The notes under the pieces are model-generated. The model did no database searches. It worked only from the letters and a program-made list of their open reading frames with translations, and was not told the origin of the DNA. The translations under genes and the position numbers were made by a program. From Chitinophaga niabensis (GTDB lineage: Bacteria; Bacteroidota; Bacteroidia; Chitinophagales; Chitinophagaceae): a stretch of DNA of 64,000 nucleotides. The stretch covers positions 2,609,001 to 2,673,000 of the forward strand of contig NZ_CP154260.1 in NCBI RefSeq assembly GCF_039545795.1, read 5' to 3'. Below, piece after piece: positions 43,514-52,743 of the stretch. Every line of letters starts with the position of its first letter. Within the stretch, counting starts at the first letter, position 1.

Positions 43514-44173
43514 CTATTCTATCAATCCATTCCTGAATGCATACAGTACCAGGCCCACTGTATTCTTTACATTCAATTTTTCCAGCAGCTTCTGGCGAAG
43601 GCCTTCCACCGTACGCGGGCTCAGAAAGATCTTTTCGGAGATCTCCTGCGTGGTGAACTCATTGCAAATGAGTTTCAGTACTTCCAGCTCCCGGTCGCTG
43701 AGCTGTACCTCGTTCTTGAAAGTAGGTTTGAATTGCTGTTTGTTCTTGTGGAGTACTTTTTTAAGCAGGGCCAGGTTTACGTTCTCATTGAAGTAAAATC
43801 CTTTATCGAAAGTAGTGCAGATAGCTTCGTAGATCTCTTCCGGTTCACTGTTCTTGAGCAGGTAGGCATTGGCGCCATTCTCTACCAGGTGTACGATAAA
43901 ATTATCGTCCTCATACATGGTGAGGATGATCACTTTCACCTGGGGATACTTTTCCCTTACCTTGATCGTGGCCTGGATGCCATCCATTTTAGGCATCTTC
44001 AGGTCCATAAGTATCACATCAGGCTGTTGCTGCTGCATGATCTCCAGCAGATGTTCTCCGTCTTCCGCTTCAAATACCACGCTGATATTCTCATAGGGCG
44101 TGAGCGTATTGATCACACCACTACGAAATATTTTATGGTCGTCCGCAATAGCGACTTTGATTGGCGGTTGCAT
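43514..44173 (-). CDS. NarL/LuxR-family response regulator
   Basis: 219 residues. Receiver domain with Asp11-Asp12 and phospho-acceptor Asp57 (LMDLKMPKMDG); LuxR-type HTH at 150-215 with LSDREVEVL-like LSDRELEVLKLICNEFT and RTVEGLRQKLLEKL. It lies 13 nt after the kinase gene stop, last in a four-gene operon (134-residue protein, 7TM protein, kinase, regulator). Confidence 0.93.
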   Translation of the reverse strand: MQPPIKVAIADDHKIFRSGVINTLTPYENISVVFEAEDGEHLLEIMQQQQPDVILMDLKMPKMDGIQATIKVREKYPQVKVIILTMYEDDNFIVHLVENGANAYLLKNSEPEEIYEAICTTFDKGFYFNENVNLALLKKVLHKNKQQFKPTFKNEVQLSDRELEVLKLICNEFTTQEISEKIFLSPRTVEGLRQKLLEKLNVKNTVGLVLYAFRNGLIE

Positions 44174-44186
44174 ATAGAGAATAAGT

Positions 44187-44987
44187 TTAACTGACTAAAA
44201 CAGGCTGATAATTATCCACCCTGATCTCGGCAATAGTGCCTTTTGGTGAATTATTCGCAAAATTGATATTTCCGCCGATAATATTCAAGCGGCTTTCAAT
44301 ATTTTTAAGACCTAAATGTCCTGTTTTTTTACTGAATTCCGCCAGATCCGCTACTAATTTGCCATTTCCGTCATCTTCAACGCGAACGGTTAGCAGGCTG
44401 GGGGAGCTTTCGTAGATGATCTTTACATGATGCGCCTCTGCATGTTTGAGGATATTATTGATCAGTTCCTGCACAACCCTGTACACATTCAGGGCTTTTT
44501 CCCGGTCTACCGGGTAAGTTGTACCATCCGTACTGAAAGCGATCAGGATCTGTTTATTCTTGTTCATCAGGCTGGAGAAAGAATCCAGGGCATGGCTGAG
44601 GCCAAAATTTTCGAGGGTAGTGGGGTGGAGGCTTTGGGAGATGAAACGTAATTGTTGTATGATAGTATCTGTAAATTCCTTGGTTTCCTTTATTCGTTCT
44701 GCTTCTCCGTTGCTCGCCAGCTGCTGAAGATGGTTCAGGTTGAGTTTCAGCACTGATAACTGCGCCCCCACTTCATCATGAAGGTCTTCCGCTATCCGTT
44801 TACGCTCAATTTCCTGCCCCTGTAATACAGCCACAAGCCGTTCTTTCTGGATTTGAAGGTCTTTATCCTTCAGCTTCAGTTTATACTGAACTACCTGCTT
44901 TTGCTGTAATACAACCATTACCACAACAAAAATACCAAGGCTCAGCATGACGATGGTGCCTATTAATATTAATTGCAGTGTATTCAT
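44187..44987 (-). CDS. NarX/DegS-type sensor histidine kinase (HisKA_3)
   Basis: 266 residues from the ATG at 44987, which overlaps the TGA of the preceding membrane protein by 4 nt. One N-terminal helix (4-27), coiled coil (28-60), then RIAEDLHDEVGAQLSVLKL with His70, and a HATPase_c domain with ELINNILKHAEAH and DDGNG boxes. There is no input domain of its own, so sensing probably comes from the upstream seven-helix protein. Output to the NarL-type regulator 13 nt downstream. Confidence 0.92.
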   Translation of the reverse strand: MNTLQLILIGTIVMLSLGIFVVVMVVLQQKQVVQYKLKLKDKDLQIQKERLVAVLQGQEIERKRIAEDLHDEVGAQLSVLKLNLNHLQQLASNGEAERIKETKEFTDTIIQQLRFISQSLHPTTLENFGLSHALDSFSSLMNKNKQILIAFSTDGTTYPVDREKALNVYRVVQELINNILKHAEAHHVKIIYESSPSLLTVRVEDDGNGKLVADLAEFSKKTGHLGLKNIESRLNIIGGNINFANNSPKGTIAEIRVDNYQPVLVS

Positions 44988-45658
44988 TTTCTGGCGGCTT
45001 TGAGTTTTACGAGCCCAATATAGAAAAGAATTGACTGAATAACACCTCCGCTCCATGTTAAAGCTGCCGTGATCCTGAATAAATTAATCGTGTAGTCAGT
45101 TGGAGGAGTCTTTTGCAGATAGTTGAAACAAAGGTCCAGCGGAAACGCGCAGCAAAGCGCTACAAATAATCCGGCATTGAACCAGAATGCTGGTAACTCG
45201 TTGATATAAATAGATTGCTCTATCAGACTTTCATCTTTCATCAATTGAAGGAAGAATATCACCCCGTAAATAATCAACAGGAAGGTACGGAAAGAAACAA
45301 AGATGGAATTGAAAAAAAGTGGTCCTTCCAGGAAAGAAATATCAACGATGCAGAGGATAGTGCTGATCACCAGCATTATATTTAAGATCTTCCGGGCATT
45401 GGGATTCTTCAGAACATGGCGGTAAAAGAATGTAAGTATGAAGAACTGTATGAGCATCATACCGGTAAGGAAAGGCATATTATTATGGAATACCCTGGCA
45501 AGAGTATCTAATACTACCCCCATAAATGCATTGGTTATGGCATAGATGAAGATTACCTTTTGCTCTTTATTGAGGAACCGGTAGTTTAAAAAGAAGGGGA
45601 TCAGAAGCAGTAGCCTGATCCCCACCATGAAATAGTAAATATAGTGATGAAGATGCAT
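44984..45658 (-). CDS. seven-helix membrane protein, probable sensor partner of the kinase
   Basis: 224 residues, about seven hydrophobic segments with short loops (helix starts near 7, 33, 60, 90, 115, 150 and 188). No domain that I recognise by name; the arrangement resembles 7TM input modules that are often fused to Bacteroidota kinases. Coupled to the kinase through ATGA and 8 nt from the gene upstream, so it is likely the receptor for the pair. The ligand is unknown. Confidence 0.75.
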   Translation of the reverse strand: MHLHHYIYYFMVGIRLLLLIPFFLNYRFLNKEQKVIFIYAITNAFMGVVLDTLARVFHNNMPFLTGMMLIQFFILTFFYRHVLKNPNARKILNIMLVISTILCIVDISFLEGPLFFNSIFVSFRTFLLIIYGVIFFLQLMKDESLIEQSIYINELPAFWFNAGLFVALCCAFPLDLCFNYLQKTPPTDYTINLFRITAALTWSGGVIQSILFYIGLVKLKAARK

Positions 45659-45666
45659 TTAGTTCT

Positions 45667-46062
45667 TTATCCGTTACCTTTATCTGAGTTGATTGGATTG
45701 GCTTTCGGGCAATCGAACGGACAATAGATATCAGTGGTCAGGATATCATCAGCCGGTTCGTCCTTGGCAAATTGATTTTCGGCAGAAGGCAGAATGTCGT
45801 TACCGTCAGTATCTACTGCCACTAATACGAATTTCTTATCACGTTTGCCATCACCGTCAATGTCCAATCCATAATAGATACGAAGACCGGTGGCTTTATC
45901 TTTGTTCAATAATTCATTGATCTTATCCAGCCCGAAAAAACCAGCCAGAAGAGGATCTTTGTGTTTTTTACGATCGATCTGATCGATCCGGTAAGCCTGT
46001 GTTAGCTTGGCGCCTTTTACAAGGGAAATAAACTTCCCGGCGTCCTTGTTAAATTTAGACAT
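45667..46062 (-). CDS. small cytoplasmic protein with DxDxDG calcium-type loop
   Basis: 131 residues from the ATG at 46062 (MSKFNKDAGKFISLVKGAKL); three more upstream codons are possible. No signal peptide. The middle has GLDIDGDGKRDKKF, an EF-hand/dockerin-like loop, followed by VDTDGNDILPSAENQF, a second Asp-rich loop. The C-terminus carries CPFDCP, a CxxxC pair with prolines. I do not recognise the family. First gene of the operon with the 7TM protein, kinase and regulator (8-nt gap), which makes it a candidate signal-handling component. Confidence 0.7.
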   Translation of the reverse strand: MSKFNKDAGKFISLVKGAKLTQAYRIDQIDRKKHKDPLLAGFFGLDKINELLNKDKATGLRIYYGLDIDGDGKRDKKFVLVAVDTDGNDILPSAENQFAKDEPADDILTTDIYCPFDCPKANPINSDKGNG

Positions 46063-46513
46063 GCGTGTCAATTTAAACTGTTTAAAATAGGTTGTCGGGG
46101 ATTAAAATTATTACAAATTCTCATTTATAATACACCCTTGCTTATAATAACGCCTCCTGAAAAAAGCATTGAAAACCAATCACAATCTTTACCACTGCGG
46201 TTTTCAGCCGCTGGTTAGCTACCCAATGGCTACCCTGAATGCGTGGTTCTCCCCTCAAAATGCGTACTTCTACGTATTCCATATTTATAGGGACTTAACG
46301 CTTGACTGCAATACTATTCTTTTCAAACTTTGTAACGTGAAAAGGGCAAAAAGGAGGGTTGTTGAAACCGTGTTAATTCCAAAAATTTTACACGCACTCG
46401 GGCCTTTCTACCAATGTTTGTTTCGTTAGTATGCAGAGGGTTGGCTGGTTACCCTGAAACCAGTAAACGAAAACTAGTTACCCCCAAAATTGAAGAACCA
46501 AAATGTCGTCGCT
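46063..46513. other. 451-nt intergenic region between divergent genes
   Basis: No convincing gene (one 86-codon plus-strand frame has no start context or family character). It holds two similar elements, TGGCTACCCTGAA (46227-46239) and TGGTTACCCTGAA (46445-46457), plus two ATGCGT..TTCT elements at 46238 and 46260. These may be regulator sites for the signalling operon or for the gene at 46514. No perfect TAnnTTTG box is present; AAACTTTG (46327-46334) is closest. Confidence 0.5.
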
Positions 46514-47404
46514 ATGAGTTATCTATTAATTGGAAACATCTCTGCGTTGATCAGTGAAGAATGTATTGAACCCTTGGCAAACGCGCGGATCCGGATCTAC
46601 TTACCGGTTGCTGAATACAACAGTGAGGACCTGGCGCGCGGCATTTTTAAAGATCTCCGGCAGCTGTCTGAAAGGGATGTGCAAGCCAAAGCAGAACGCC
46701 TGTTGGCCGAATCGAAACTGGATGAAAGAGGAAATTTCAGCCTTGGCTGGGAAGACCTTCACCTGTTCACCGAACCGCTGGAAATGGATATTTGTCTTAA
46801 CAGCGTACCCGGCAAACAGAGCAGCGGCCAACAGGACTGGATCCAGTACAACCTGAGCACCTTTGTGCCGCATTGGAAAAGATCCAAAGAGAAGTACCTC
46901 GCAGCCTTCGCCTACGTGGTACCTTCTGACATGTGGAGCAGGATCCGCGAAGATTTTGGAGCCTGGGTGATCACAGGAATGGTGAAACATAACGAGACCT
47001 ACCAGGGGCTCGGTACCTATAGAGTGGAAGCTTATAACGCACATAATGATAAACTGCTGGGCTGGTGCCTGAGCAATGAATGTGGCAGATATAAACTGAA
47101 CTTTTCAAGAAAGGATATCAGTGGCAGCAGATTGCTGTATATTATAAAGGACGATAAAGCAGGTTATAACCAGGGACCTGATGTTTATTTTAAGGTATAT
47201 GATCAGAACCAGCTGGTCTGGAGTGAGAGTAAAGATATGGCCTTACAGCCTGAGCGGCAGCATATACCGCCTTGTACAAAATTGAATCTGTTCATCAAAC
47301 CTCCGGGAGGAGAGAAGAAAGCAGCAAGGCTTACCGGTTGGTTCAATGATTTTATAAGTAATACCAAAACAAAAAGTCATTATAAAGACCTCTACGTCAT
47401 GTAG
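46514..47404 (+). CDS. protein with two beta-sandwich (transthyretin-like) domains, unknown function
   Basis: 296 residues from ATG 46514; a longer TTG-initiated frame exists from 46490. The N-terminal domain opens with LIGNISALISEE and an ARIRIYLP strand; the C-terminal domain has ITGMVKHNETYQGLGTYRV, then GRYKLNFSRK and GPDVYFKVYDQNQLVW, the pattern of carboxypeptidase-regulatory/transthyretin-like beta-sandwiches. No signal peptide, no membrane segment, no catalytic residues visible. Similar modules occur in adhesins and in cargo proteins of secretion machines, but no such genes are near. Own terminator at 47440. Confidence 0.7.
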   Translation: MSYLLIGNISALISEECIEPLANARIRIYLPVAEYNSEDLARGIFKDLRQLSERDVQAKAERLLAESKLDERGNFSLGWEDLHLFTEPLEMDICLNSVPGKQSSGQQDWIQYNLSTFVPHWKRSKEKYLAAFAYVVPSDMWSRIREDFGAWVITGMVKHNETYQGLGTYRVEAYNAHNDKLLGWCLSNECGRYKLNFSRKDISGSRLLYIIKDDKAGYNQGPDVYFKVYDQNQLVWSESKDMALQPERQHIPPCTKLNLFIKPPGGEKKAARLTGWFNDFISNTKTKSHYKDLYVM

Positions 47405-47439
47405 GTCTTCGCCCAATGTTGGAAGCCCCAATATCTACA

Positions 47440-47487
47440 AAACAGCTACCTACCCTCAGCCAAGCCTCCAATGGTAGCTGTTTTTTT
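47440..47487 (+). terminator. terminator after the beta-sandwich gene
   Basis: AAACAGCTACC pairs with GGTAGCTGTTT across a 22-nt loop and is followed by T7. The A-rich left side may also serve the convergent xerD gene. Confidence 0.75.
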
Positions 47488-47507
47488 CTTCCCTATAGCT
47501 TAAGACA

Positions 47508-48404
47508 TTAAAAACCTGGATGGTAATGCTGGAGCGTGTCGCGGAGGTACTGCCTGTCTAAATGCGTGTAGATCTCGGTAGTAGTGATGCTTTCATGCCC
47601 CAGCATCGCCTGTACCGCCCTCAGATCAGCTCCGCCTTCTACAAGGTGTGTGGCAAATGAATGGCGGAAGGTATGTGGTGAGATGGTTTTATGAATATTT
47701 GCCTGGGCAGCCAGGTCCTTTATAATAAGGAAGATCATCACCCGGCTGAGTGCACTGCCCCTCCGGTTCAGGAAAAGGATATCCTCCTGGCCTTTTTTAG
47801 GCAGCATTGCTTTTCTCGTTTCATTATAATATATGGTGATGTACTTCATGGCAGATTCCCCGATCGGTATCAGCCGTTCTTTATCCCCCTTTCCAATTAC
47901 CCGGATATACTCCTCTTCAAAATGAAGCTGTGAGATCTTCAGAGATACCACCTCACTGACCCGTAATCCACAGCTGTACATGATTTCAAGGATAGCCTTG
48001 TTACGATGGCCCTCAGGTTTGCTGAGGTCTATCCGGCTGATCATATCTTCAATCTCCTGGAAACTTAAAAAATCGGGAAGCTTGCGGCGTGTTTTGGGCG
48101 CTTCCAGCAGTTGGCTAGGATCTTCCCTGATCATATCCTGGCTGAGAAGGAATCTGAAAAAAGCCCTGATCCCCGCAATGATCCTGGCCTGCGAAGTGGC
48201 CGTCATGCCCAGGGAAGCAATCCATTGCGCACAAGCCTGGAGATCATCCAGTGTAATTTGCTCCGGGGATACCGGTTTATCCACTGCCGCCAGATACTCT
48301 GTAAGCCGCTCTACATCACGGATATAAGCCTCAATCGTATTCTTTTCAAGAAACTTCTCGCTCTTTAAATAGGTATTAAAGCCCTTAATGTTGGATTCCC
48401 ACAT
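47508..48404 (-). CDS. xerD: site-specific tyrosine recombinase XerD
   Basis: 298 residues, normal XerD length. SAM-like N-terminal domain 1-90; catalytic residues Arg148 (SCGLRVSE), Lys172, His244 and Arg247 (HTFRHSF), His270 (LGHESI) and Tyr279 (IYTHLD). It resolves chromosome dimers at dif together with XerC. No dif-like site or mobile element borders it, so it is the housekeeping enzyme rather than an integrase of an element. Confidence 0.93.
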   Translation of the reverse strand: MWESNIKGFNTYLKSEKFLEKNTIEAYIRDVERLTEYLAAVDKPVSPEQITLDDLQACAQWIASLGMTATSQARIIAGIRAFFRFLLSQDMIREDPSQLLEAPKTRRKLPDFLSFQEIEDMISRIDLSKPEGHRNKAILEIMYSCGLRVSEVVSLKISQLHFEEEYIRVIGKGDKERLIPIGESAMKYITIYYNETRKAMLPKKGQEDILFLNRRGSALSRVMIFLIIKDLAAQANIHKTISPHTFRHSFATHLVEGGADLRAVQAMLGHESITTTEIYTHLDRQYLRDTLQHYHPGF

Positions 48405-48460
48405 GGGGTGAAATTACGGATTTGGGTTGGGAATTGGGGCGAAGAGCCAGATGTTCGGGC

Positions 48461-48901
48461 TCACTGGAATTCTATCTTCACCCAGGTTTCCTGGAACGCC
48501 GTTTTCACTACAGAGCCATCTGCATTCTTTCCACCAACTATACCCGAAATAGTAAATGCCCTGCTATTCATTTTGTATTTAATATCATAAGTTTGGCCAT
48601 TCATGGCAGTATTCCTGGCTTCGATAATCGTTTCTTTATAAAGCGTATCACTGAGCACCTTAAATTTTCCTTCAATGGTTTGTACCGAGCCTTCCGGGGT
48701 ACAGATGTAAGACTGAAAAGAGGAGTCTCCAAATATTTTCAACGTAACCATTTTCGGCTTTCCATCTCCTTTCCCATAATTTAAGGACACGAGCTGCCAG
48801 ACTCCTTTAAACCTGTTACTTAATACTTCATCTTTTGTAAATGAAGTAGTCACCATAATTACAAACAACAGCGCGAAATAGGATTTGATGTTCATTTTCA
48901 T
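48461..48901 (-). CDS. exported lipocalin-like small protein
   Basis: 146 residues from the ATG at 48901 (MKMNIKSYFALLFVIMV); Met at 48895 is an alternative. A signal peptide covers about 1-22. The mature part begins with FKGVWQLVSLNYG and is beta-rich with TLKIFGDSSFQSY and FTISGIVGG, consistent with the lipocalin-like DUF4488/DUF5004 group. No ligand evidence. It is followed 56 nt later by xerD on the same strand. Confidence 0.7.
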   Translation of the reverse strand: MKMNIKSYFALLFVIMVTTSFTKDEVLSNRFKGVWQLVSLNYGKGDGKPKMVTLKIFGDSSFQSYICTPEGSVQTIEGKFKVLSDTLYKETIIEARNTAMNGQTYDIKYKMNSRAFTISGIVGGKNADGSVVKTAFQETWVKIEFQ

Positions 48902-49247
48902 AACAAATGGATAAATGGGTTTTATTTGAAACAATATAATATTTTAATGCATCATATTAAAGATTTTACCAGCAAACAGTAACAAACGCATAACCATCGC
49001 CCAAAACGGCCACCAGTATCCTATTCACGATATCAAACCCTTCCGCCAATGGAAAATAAACATAATATGAAGAACCGGCTGTTTTTTTGTACAAAACTTT
49101 CTCTCAATCGAAATCGATTAAAGAAAATTAATTAAAATCCACTAAATTTTAGAAATAAACGAATAAAAAACCTGATTCTTTTACTACTTTTATGCCCGCT
49201 GAATTTTAGCAATAATGTTATATTGAAGCTTCATTTCAACCACAGTT
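48902..49247. other. 346-nt AT-rich intergenic region upstream of pyc
   Basis: No gene. AT-rich patches near 49120-49180 (AAATTAATTAAAATCC, ACTAAATTTTAG) and TACTTTTA at 49185-49192 as the best, imperfect, -7 candidate for pyruvate carboxylase, about 55 nt before its ATG. No riboswitch-like fold is apparent to me. Confidence 0.5.
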
Positions 49248-52200
49248 ATGTCGGATTCATCGCTAAAGAAAATACAAAAGCTGTTAGTAGCAAACCGCGG
49301 AGAGATCGCGGTACGGATTTTAAGAGCAGCATCGGAATTACGGATCAGGACCGTAGCCATCTTCACATATGAGGACCGCTACTCTTTACACCGCTATAAG
49401 GCGGACGAAGCCTATCAGATCGGAAAAGACGATGAACCACTCAAACCTTACCTGGACATCGAAGCCATCATCCACCTGGCCAAAACCCAGGAGGTAGATG
49501 CCATTCACCCCGGTTACGGTTTCCTCAGTGAAAACGTTCAGTTTGCACGCAGATGTAAAGAAGAAGGGATCATTTTCGTGGGCCCCGATCCTTCTGTAAT
49601 GGACCAGCTGGGCGACAAAGTTGCCGCTAAAACCCTTGCCAGAAGAGTAGGAGTGCCCCTGATCGAAGACAGTGAAGCAGAACTGAAGGACCTGGCTACC
49701 GTGAAAACGGAAGCTGCCCGCATCGGTTTTCCCATTATCTTAAAAGCAGCATTCGGTGGCGGTGGCCGTGGTATGCGTGTTGTACATGCGGCAGATCAGC
49801 TGGAAAAAGCCTTCTCAGAAGCCAGGAGCGAAGCCGGAAAAGCTTTCGGTAACGACACCATCTTCATTGAAAAGTTCATTGAAGAACCCAAACACATTGA
49901 GGTGCAGCTCATGGGAGACAACCATGGCAACATCGTTCACCTCTATGAAAGAGATTGCTCTGTACAACGCCGTTTCCAGAAAGTAGTGGAAATAGCTCCA
50001 TCACCCAACCTGCCCGTAGAAACAAGAGAAGAGATCTACGGATACGCGTTAGCCCTGGCCCGCGCCGTAAATTATAATAACGTAGGTACGGTAGAGTTCC
50101 TGGTAGACCGCCAGAACAAAGTTTACTTCATTGAAGTGAACCCCCGCATCCAGGTGGAACATACCGTTACGGAAGAAGTAACCGGTATCGACATCGTACG
50201 TTCCCAGATCCTTATCGCCAAAGGACATCATTTATCCGATCCCGAGATCTTCCTGAAAAACCAGGAAGACGTGAAGCTGAATGGTTTCGCCATCCAGTGC
50301 CGCGTTACAACAGAAGATCCGGAAAACAACTTCACACCGGATTACGGAACCGTAATTGCCTACCGCAATGCTGGTGGCTTTGGTATCCGCCTGGATGAAG
50401 GCAGTGCCTACTCCGGCGTAAAGATCTCTCCCTTCTTTGATTCCATGCTGGTGAAAGTAACTGCATCAGGCCGTACCCTTTCCGGTGCCGCCGGCCGTTT
50501 ACACCGTACATTGAAGGAATTCAGGATCCGCGGGGTGAAAACCAATATCCGCTTCCTGGAAAACGTGATCACACACGATACTTTCCGCAAAGGAAACTGT
50601 ACCGTTAGCTTCATCGACAAACATCCCGAACTGTTCAAACTCTCGCCGATAAGAGACAGGGCCACCAAAACCCTCATGTACCTGGCAGACGTTACCGTGA
50701 ACGGGCATGTTGATGTAAAAGGAAAGAACGACAATAAACGTTTCCGCGTACCCACCATTCCGTCTTTCGATCCGCTGGCGCCTGTTCCAAAAGGCTCCCG
50801 CAACAAACTGGAAGAACTGGGCCGCGAACAGTTCGCACAATGGCTGCGCAACGAAAAGCCTGTTTATTTTACAGATACCACCTACAGGGATGCACACCAA
50901 AGTCTCCTTGCTACACGCGTACGTTCCAAAGATATATTAGCCGTAGCAGAAGGATACGCCCGCAACAACCCACAGATCTTTTCCATGGAAGTATGGGGTG
51001 GTGCTACCTTTGATGTGGCCATGCGCTTCCTGCATGAAGACCCATGGCGCAGGCTGCAGAACTTAAGGCAGGCCATGCCCAACGTACTGCTGCAAATGCT
51101 GTTCCGTGGCTCCAACGCAGTAGGTTATTCCGCTTACCCGGAAAACCTCATCGCTAAATTCATCGAAAAAGCAGCAGAGAACGGTATCGATATCTTCCGC
51201 ATATTCGATTCCCTCAATGATATTGAAGCCATGACACCGAGTATCGGTTTCGTGCGCAACAATACCAACTCCCTCGCACAGGCAGCTATTAGCTACACCG
51301 GCGATCTGTTGAATAAAGACAATAAGAAGTATACCCTGGATTATTACATCACCCTCGCTAAACGTTTGGAAGATGCAGGCGCACACATGCTCTGTATCAA
51401 AGACATGGCAGGATTGCTGAAACCCCAGGCCGCAACAGTTCTGGTAGGTGCATTGAAAGATGCTGTAAAACTCCCTATCGTACTGCATACACATGATACC
51501 GCATCCGTTCAGGCAGCTTCTTACCTTAAAGCTATCGAAGCTGGTGTGAACGTGGTAGATTGTGCTATTGCTTCTCTGAGTGGTCTTACTTCCCAGCCCA
51601 ATCTCAATTCCATGGCTGCCATCCTGGAAGGGCATGAGCGCAGCCAGCCCATGAACCTGCATTCCCTGAATGAATACAGCAATTACTGGGAAGATGTACG
51701 TGAGTATTATTATCCTTTTGAATCAGATATGAAAGCCGGAACGGCCCAGGTATATGAGAACGAGATCCCTGGTGGTCAGTACTCAAACCTCCGCCAGCAG
51801 GCTGAATCACTGGGTCTTGGAGATAAACTGGAAACCATCAAGCATAACTATGCCGTGGTGAACCAGCTCTTCGGCGACATCGTGAAAGTAACGCCCAGCT
51901 CTAAAGTAGTAGGGGACATGGCCCTGTTCATGACCTCCAACAACCTTACAGCTGAAGAAGTATTGGACGAAACCCGCAACCTGGCATTCCCTGCCTCCGT
52001 ACAAGGTTTCTTCAAAGGCGAGATCGGTTTCCCTTACGGCGGATTCCCCGAAAAACTGCAAAAGATCGTACTGAAAGGGCAGAAGCCCCTCACCGGAAAA
52101 CCCAACGGCCATTTACCACCCGTTGATTTCGACAGTGACTTTGCCGCCTTCCAGCTCAAATATCCGCTGGCTGAATTCCTCGATTACCTCAGCTACCACA

Positions 52201-52703
52201 TGTTCCCGAAAGTATTCGAAGAATACTATGAACATGCACAGGTATACGGCAACGTGGAAGCCATCCCAACACCTGCGTTCTTCTACGGATTGCGCCTGGG
52301 TGAAGAGATCCTCATCACTTTAGGCAAAGGCAAAACCATCATCGTAAAACTCGTGTATGTATTGCCTGCAGACGAAAGCGGCATGCGCACCGTGGTATTT
52401 GAACTGAATGGTTACACCCGCCGTGTACAGATCAGGGACAAAGCCGTAAAAAGCGAAGTACCCGTAAATAAGAAAGTAGGTAATCCGGAAATAGAAGTAG
52501 GCGCACCTTTACAGGGCAAGCTATCCAAACTGCTTGTAAAAGCAGGAGACAGCATCAGCGCCAACACGCCACTCTTCATCATCGAAGCCATGAAGATGGA
52601 AACTACCGTAACGGCTACACGAGACTCTAAAGTAAAAACAATTCATCTCCGCGAAGGCACCATGGTCCAGCAGGACGATCTGGTGGTAGAGCTGGATGCG
52701 TAA
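49248..52703 (+). CDS. pyc: pyruvate carboxylase
   Basis: 1151 residues, the single-chain form. Biotin carboxylase domain 1-460 (KLLVANRGEIAVRILRA; HPGYGFLSEN; GGGGRGMR; EVNPRIQVEHTVTE), carboxyltransferase domain about 540-810 (DTTYRDAHQSLLATRVRS; KDMAGLLKP; HTHDTASVQ), allosteric linker, and C-terminal BCCP with EAMKMET, biotinylated on Lys1116. Converts pyruvate, bicarbonate and ATP to oxaloacetate. The length and domain order are complete. Single-gene unit with a strong bidirectional terminator. Confidence 0.97.
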   Translation: MSDSSLKKIQKLLVANRGEIAVRILRAASELRIRTVAIFTYEDRYSLHRYKADEAYQIGKDDEPLKPYLDIEAIIHLAKTQEVDAIHPGYGFLSENVQFARRCKEEGIIFVGPDPSVMDQLGDKVAAKTLARRVGVPLIEDSEAELKDLATVKTEAARIGFPIILKAAFGGGGRGMRVVHAADQLEKAFSEARSEAGKAFGNDTIFIEKFIEEPKHIEVQLMGDNHGNIVHLYERDCSVQRRFQKVVEIAPSPNLPVETREEIYGYALALARAVNYNNVGTVEFLVDRQNKVYFIEVNPRIQVEHTVTEEVTGIDIVRSQILIAKGHHLSDPEIFLKNQEDVKLNGFAIQCRVTTEDPENNFTPDYGTVIAYRNAGGFGIRLDEGSAYSGVKISPFFDSMLVKVTASGRTLSGAAGRLHRTLKEFRIRGVKTNIRFLENVITHDTFRKGNCTVSFIDKHPELFKLSPIRDRATKTLMYLADVTVNGHVDVKGKNDNKRFRVPTIPSFDPLAPVPKGSRNKLEELGREQFAQWLRNEKPVYFTDTTYRDAHQSLLATRVRSKDILAVAEGYARNNPQIFSMEVWGGATFDVAMRFLHEDPWRRLQNLRQAMPNVLLQMLFRGSNAVGYSAYPENLIAKFIEKAAENGIDIFRIFDSLNDIEAMTPSIGFVRNNTNSLAQAAISYTGDLLNKDNKKYTLDYYITLAKRLEDAGAHMLCIKDMAGLLKPQAATVLVGALKDAVKLPIVLHTHDTASVQAASYLKAIEAGVNVVDCAIASLSGLTSQPNLNSMAAILEGHERSQPMNLHSLNEYSNYWEDVREYYYPFESDMKAGTAQVYENEIPGGQYSNLRQQAESLGLGDKLETIKHNYAVVNQLFGDIVKVTPSSKVVGDMALFMTSNNLTAEEVLDETRNLAFPASVQGFFKGEIGFPYGGFPEKLQKIVLKGQKPLTGKPNGHLPPVDFDSDFAAFQLKYPLAEFLDYLSYHMFPKVFEEYYEHAQVYGNVEAIPTPAFFYGLRLGEEILITLGKGKTIIVKLVYVLPADESGMRTVVFELNGYTRRVQIRDKAVKSEVPVNKKVGNPEIEVGAPLQGKLSKLLVKAGDSISANTPLFIIEAMKMETTVTATRDSKVKTIHLREGTMVQQDDLVVELDA

Positions 52704-52742
52704 AAAAAAGAGGGGTATCAACTGAATGATACCCCTCTTTTT
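52704..52742. terminator. bidirectional terminator between pyc and the hydrolase gene
   Basis: AAAAGAGGGGTATCA pairs with TGATACCCCTCTTTT; tracts of A and T lie on both outsides. Confidence 0.88.
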
Positions 52743-52743
52743 T

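Noticed and set aside
46169..46429. 86-codon frame in the divergent intergenic region
   Set aside because: No promoter box at a suitable distance, no recognisable protein character, and aromatic/Cys-rich composition typical of non-coding frames.
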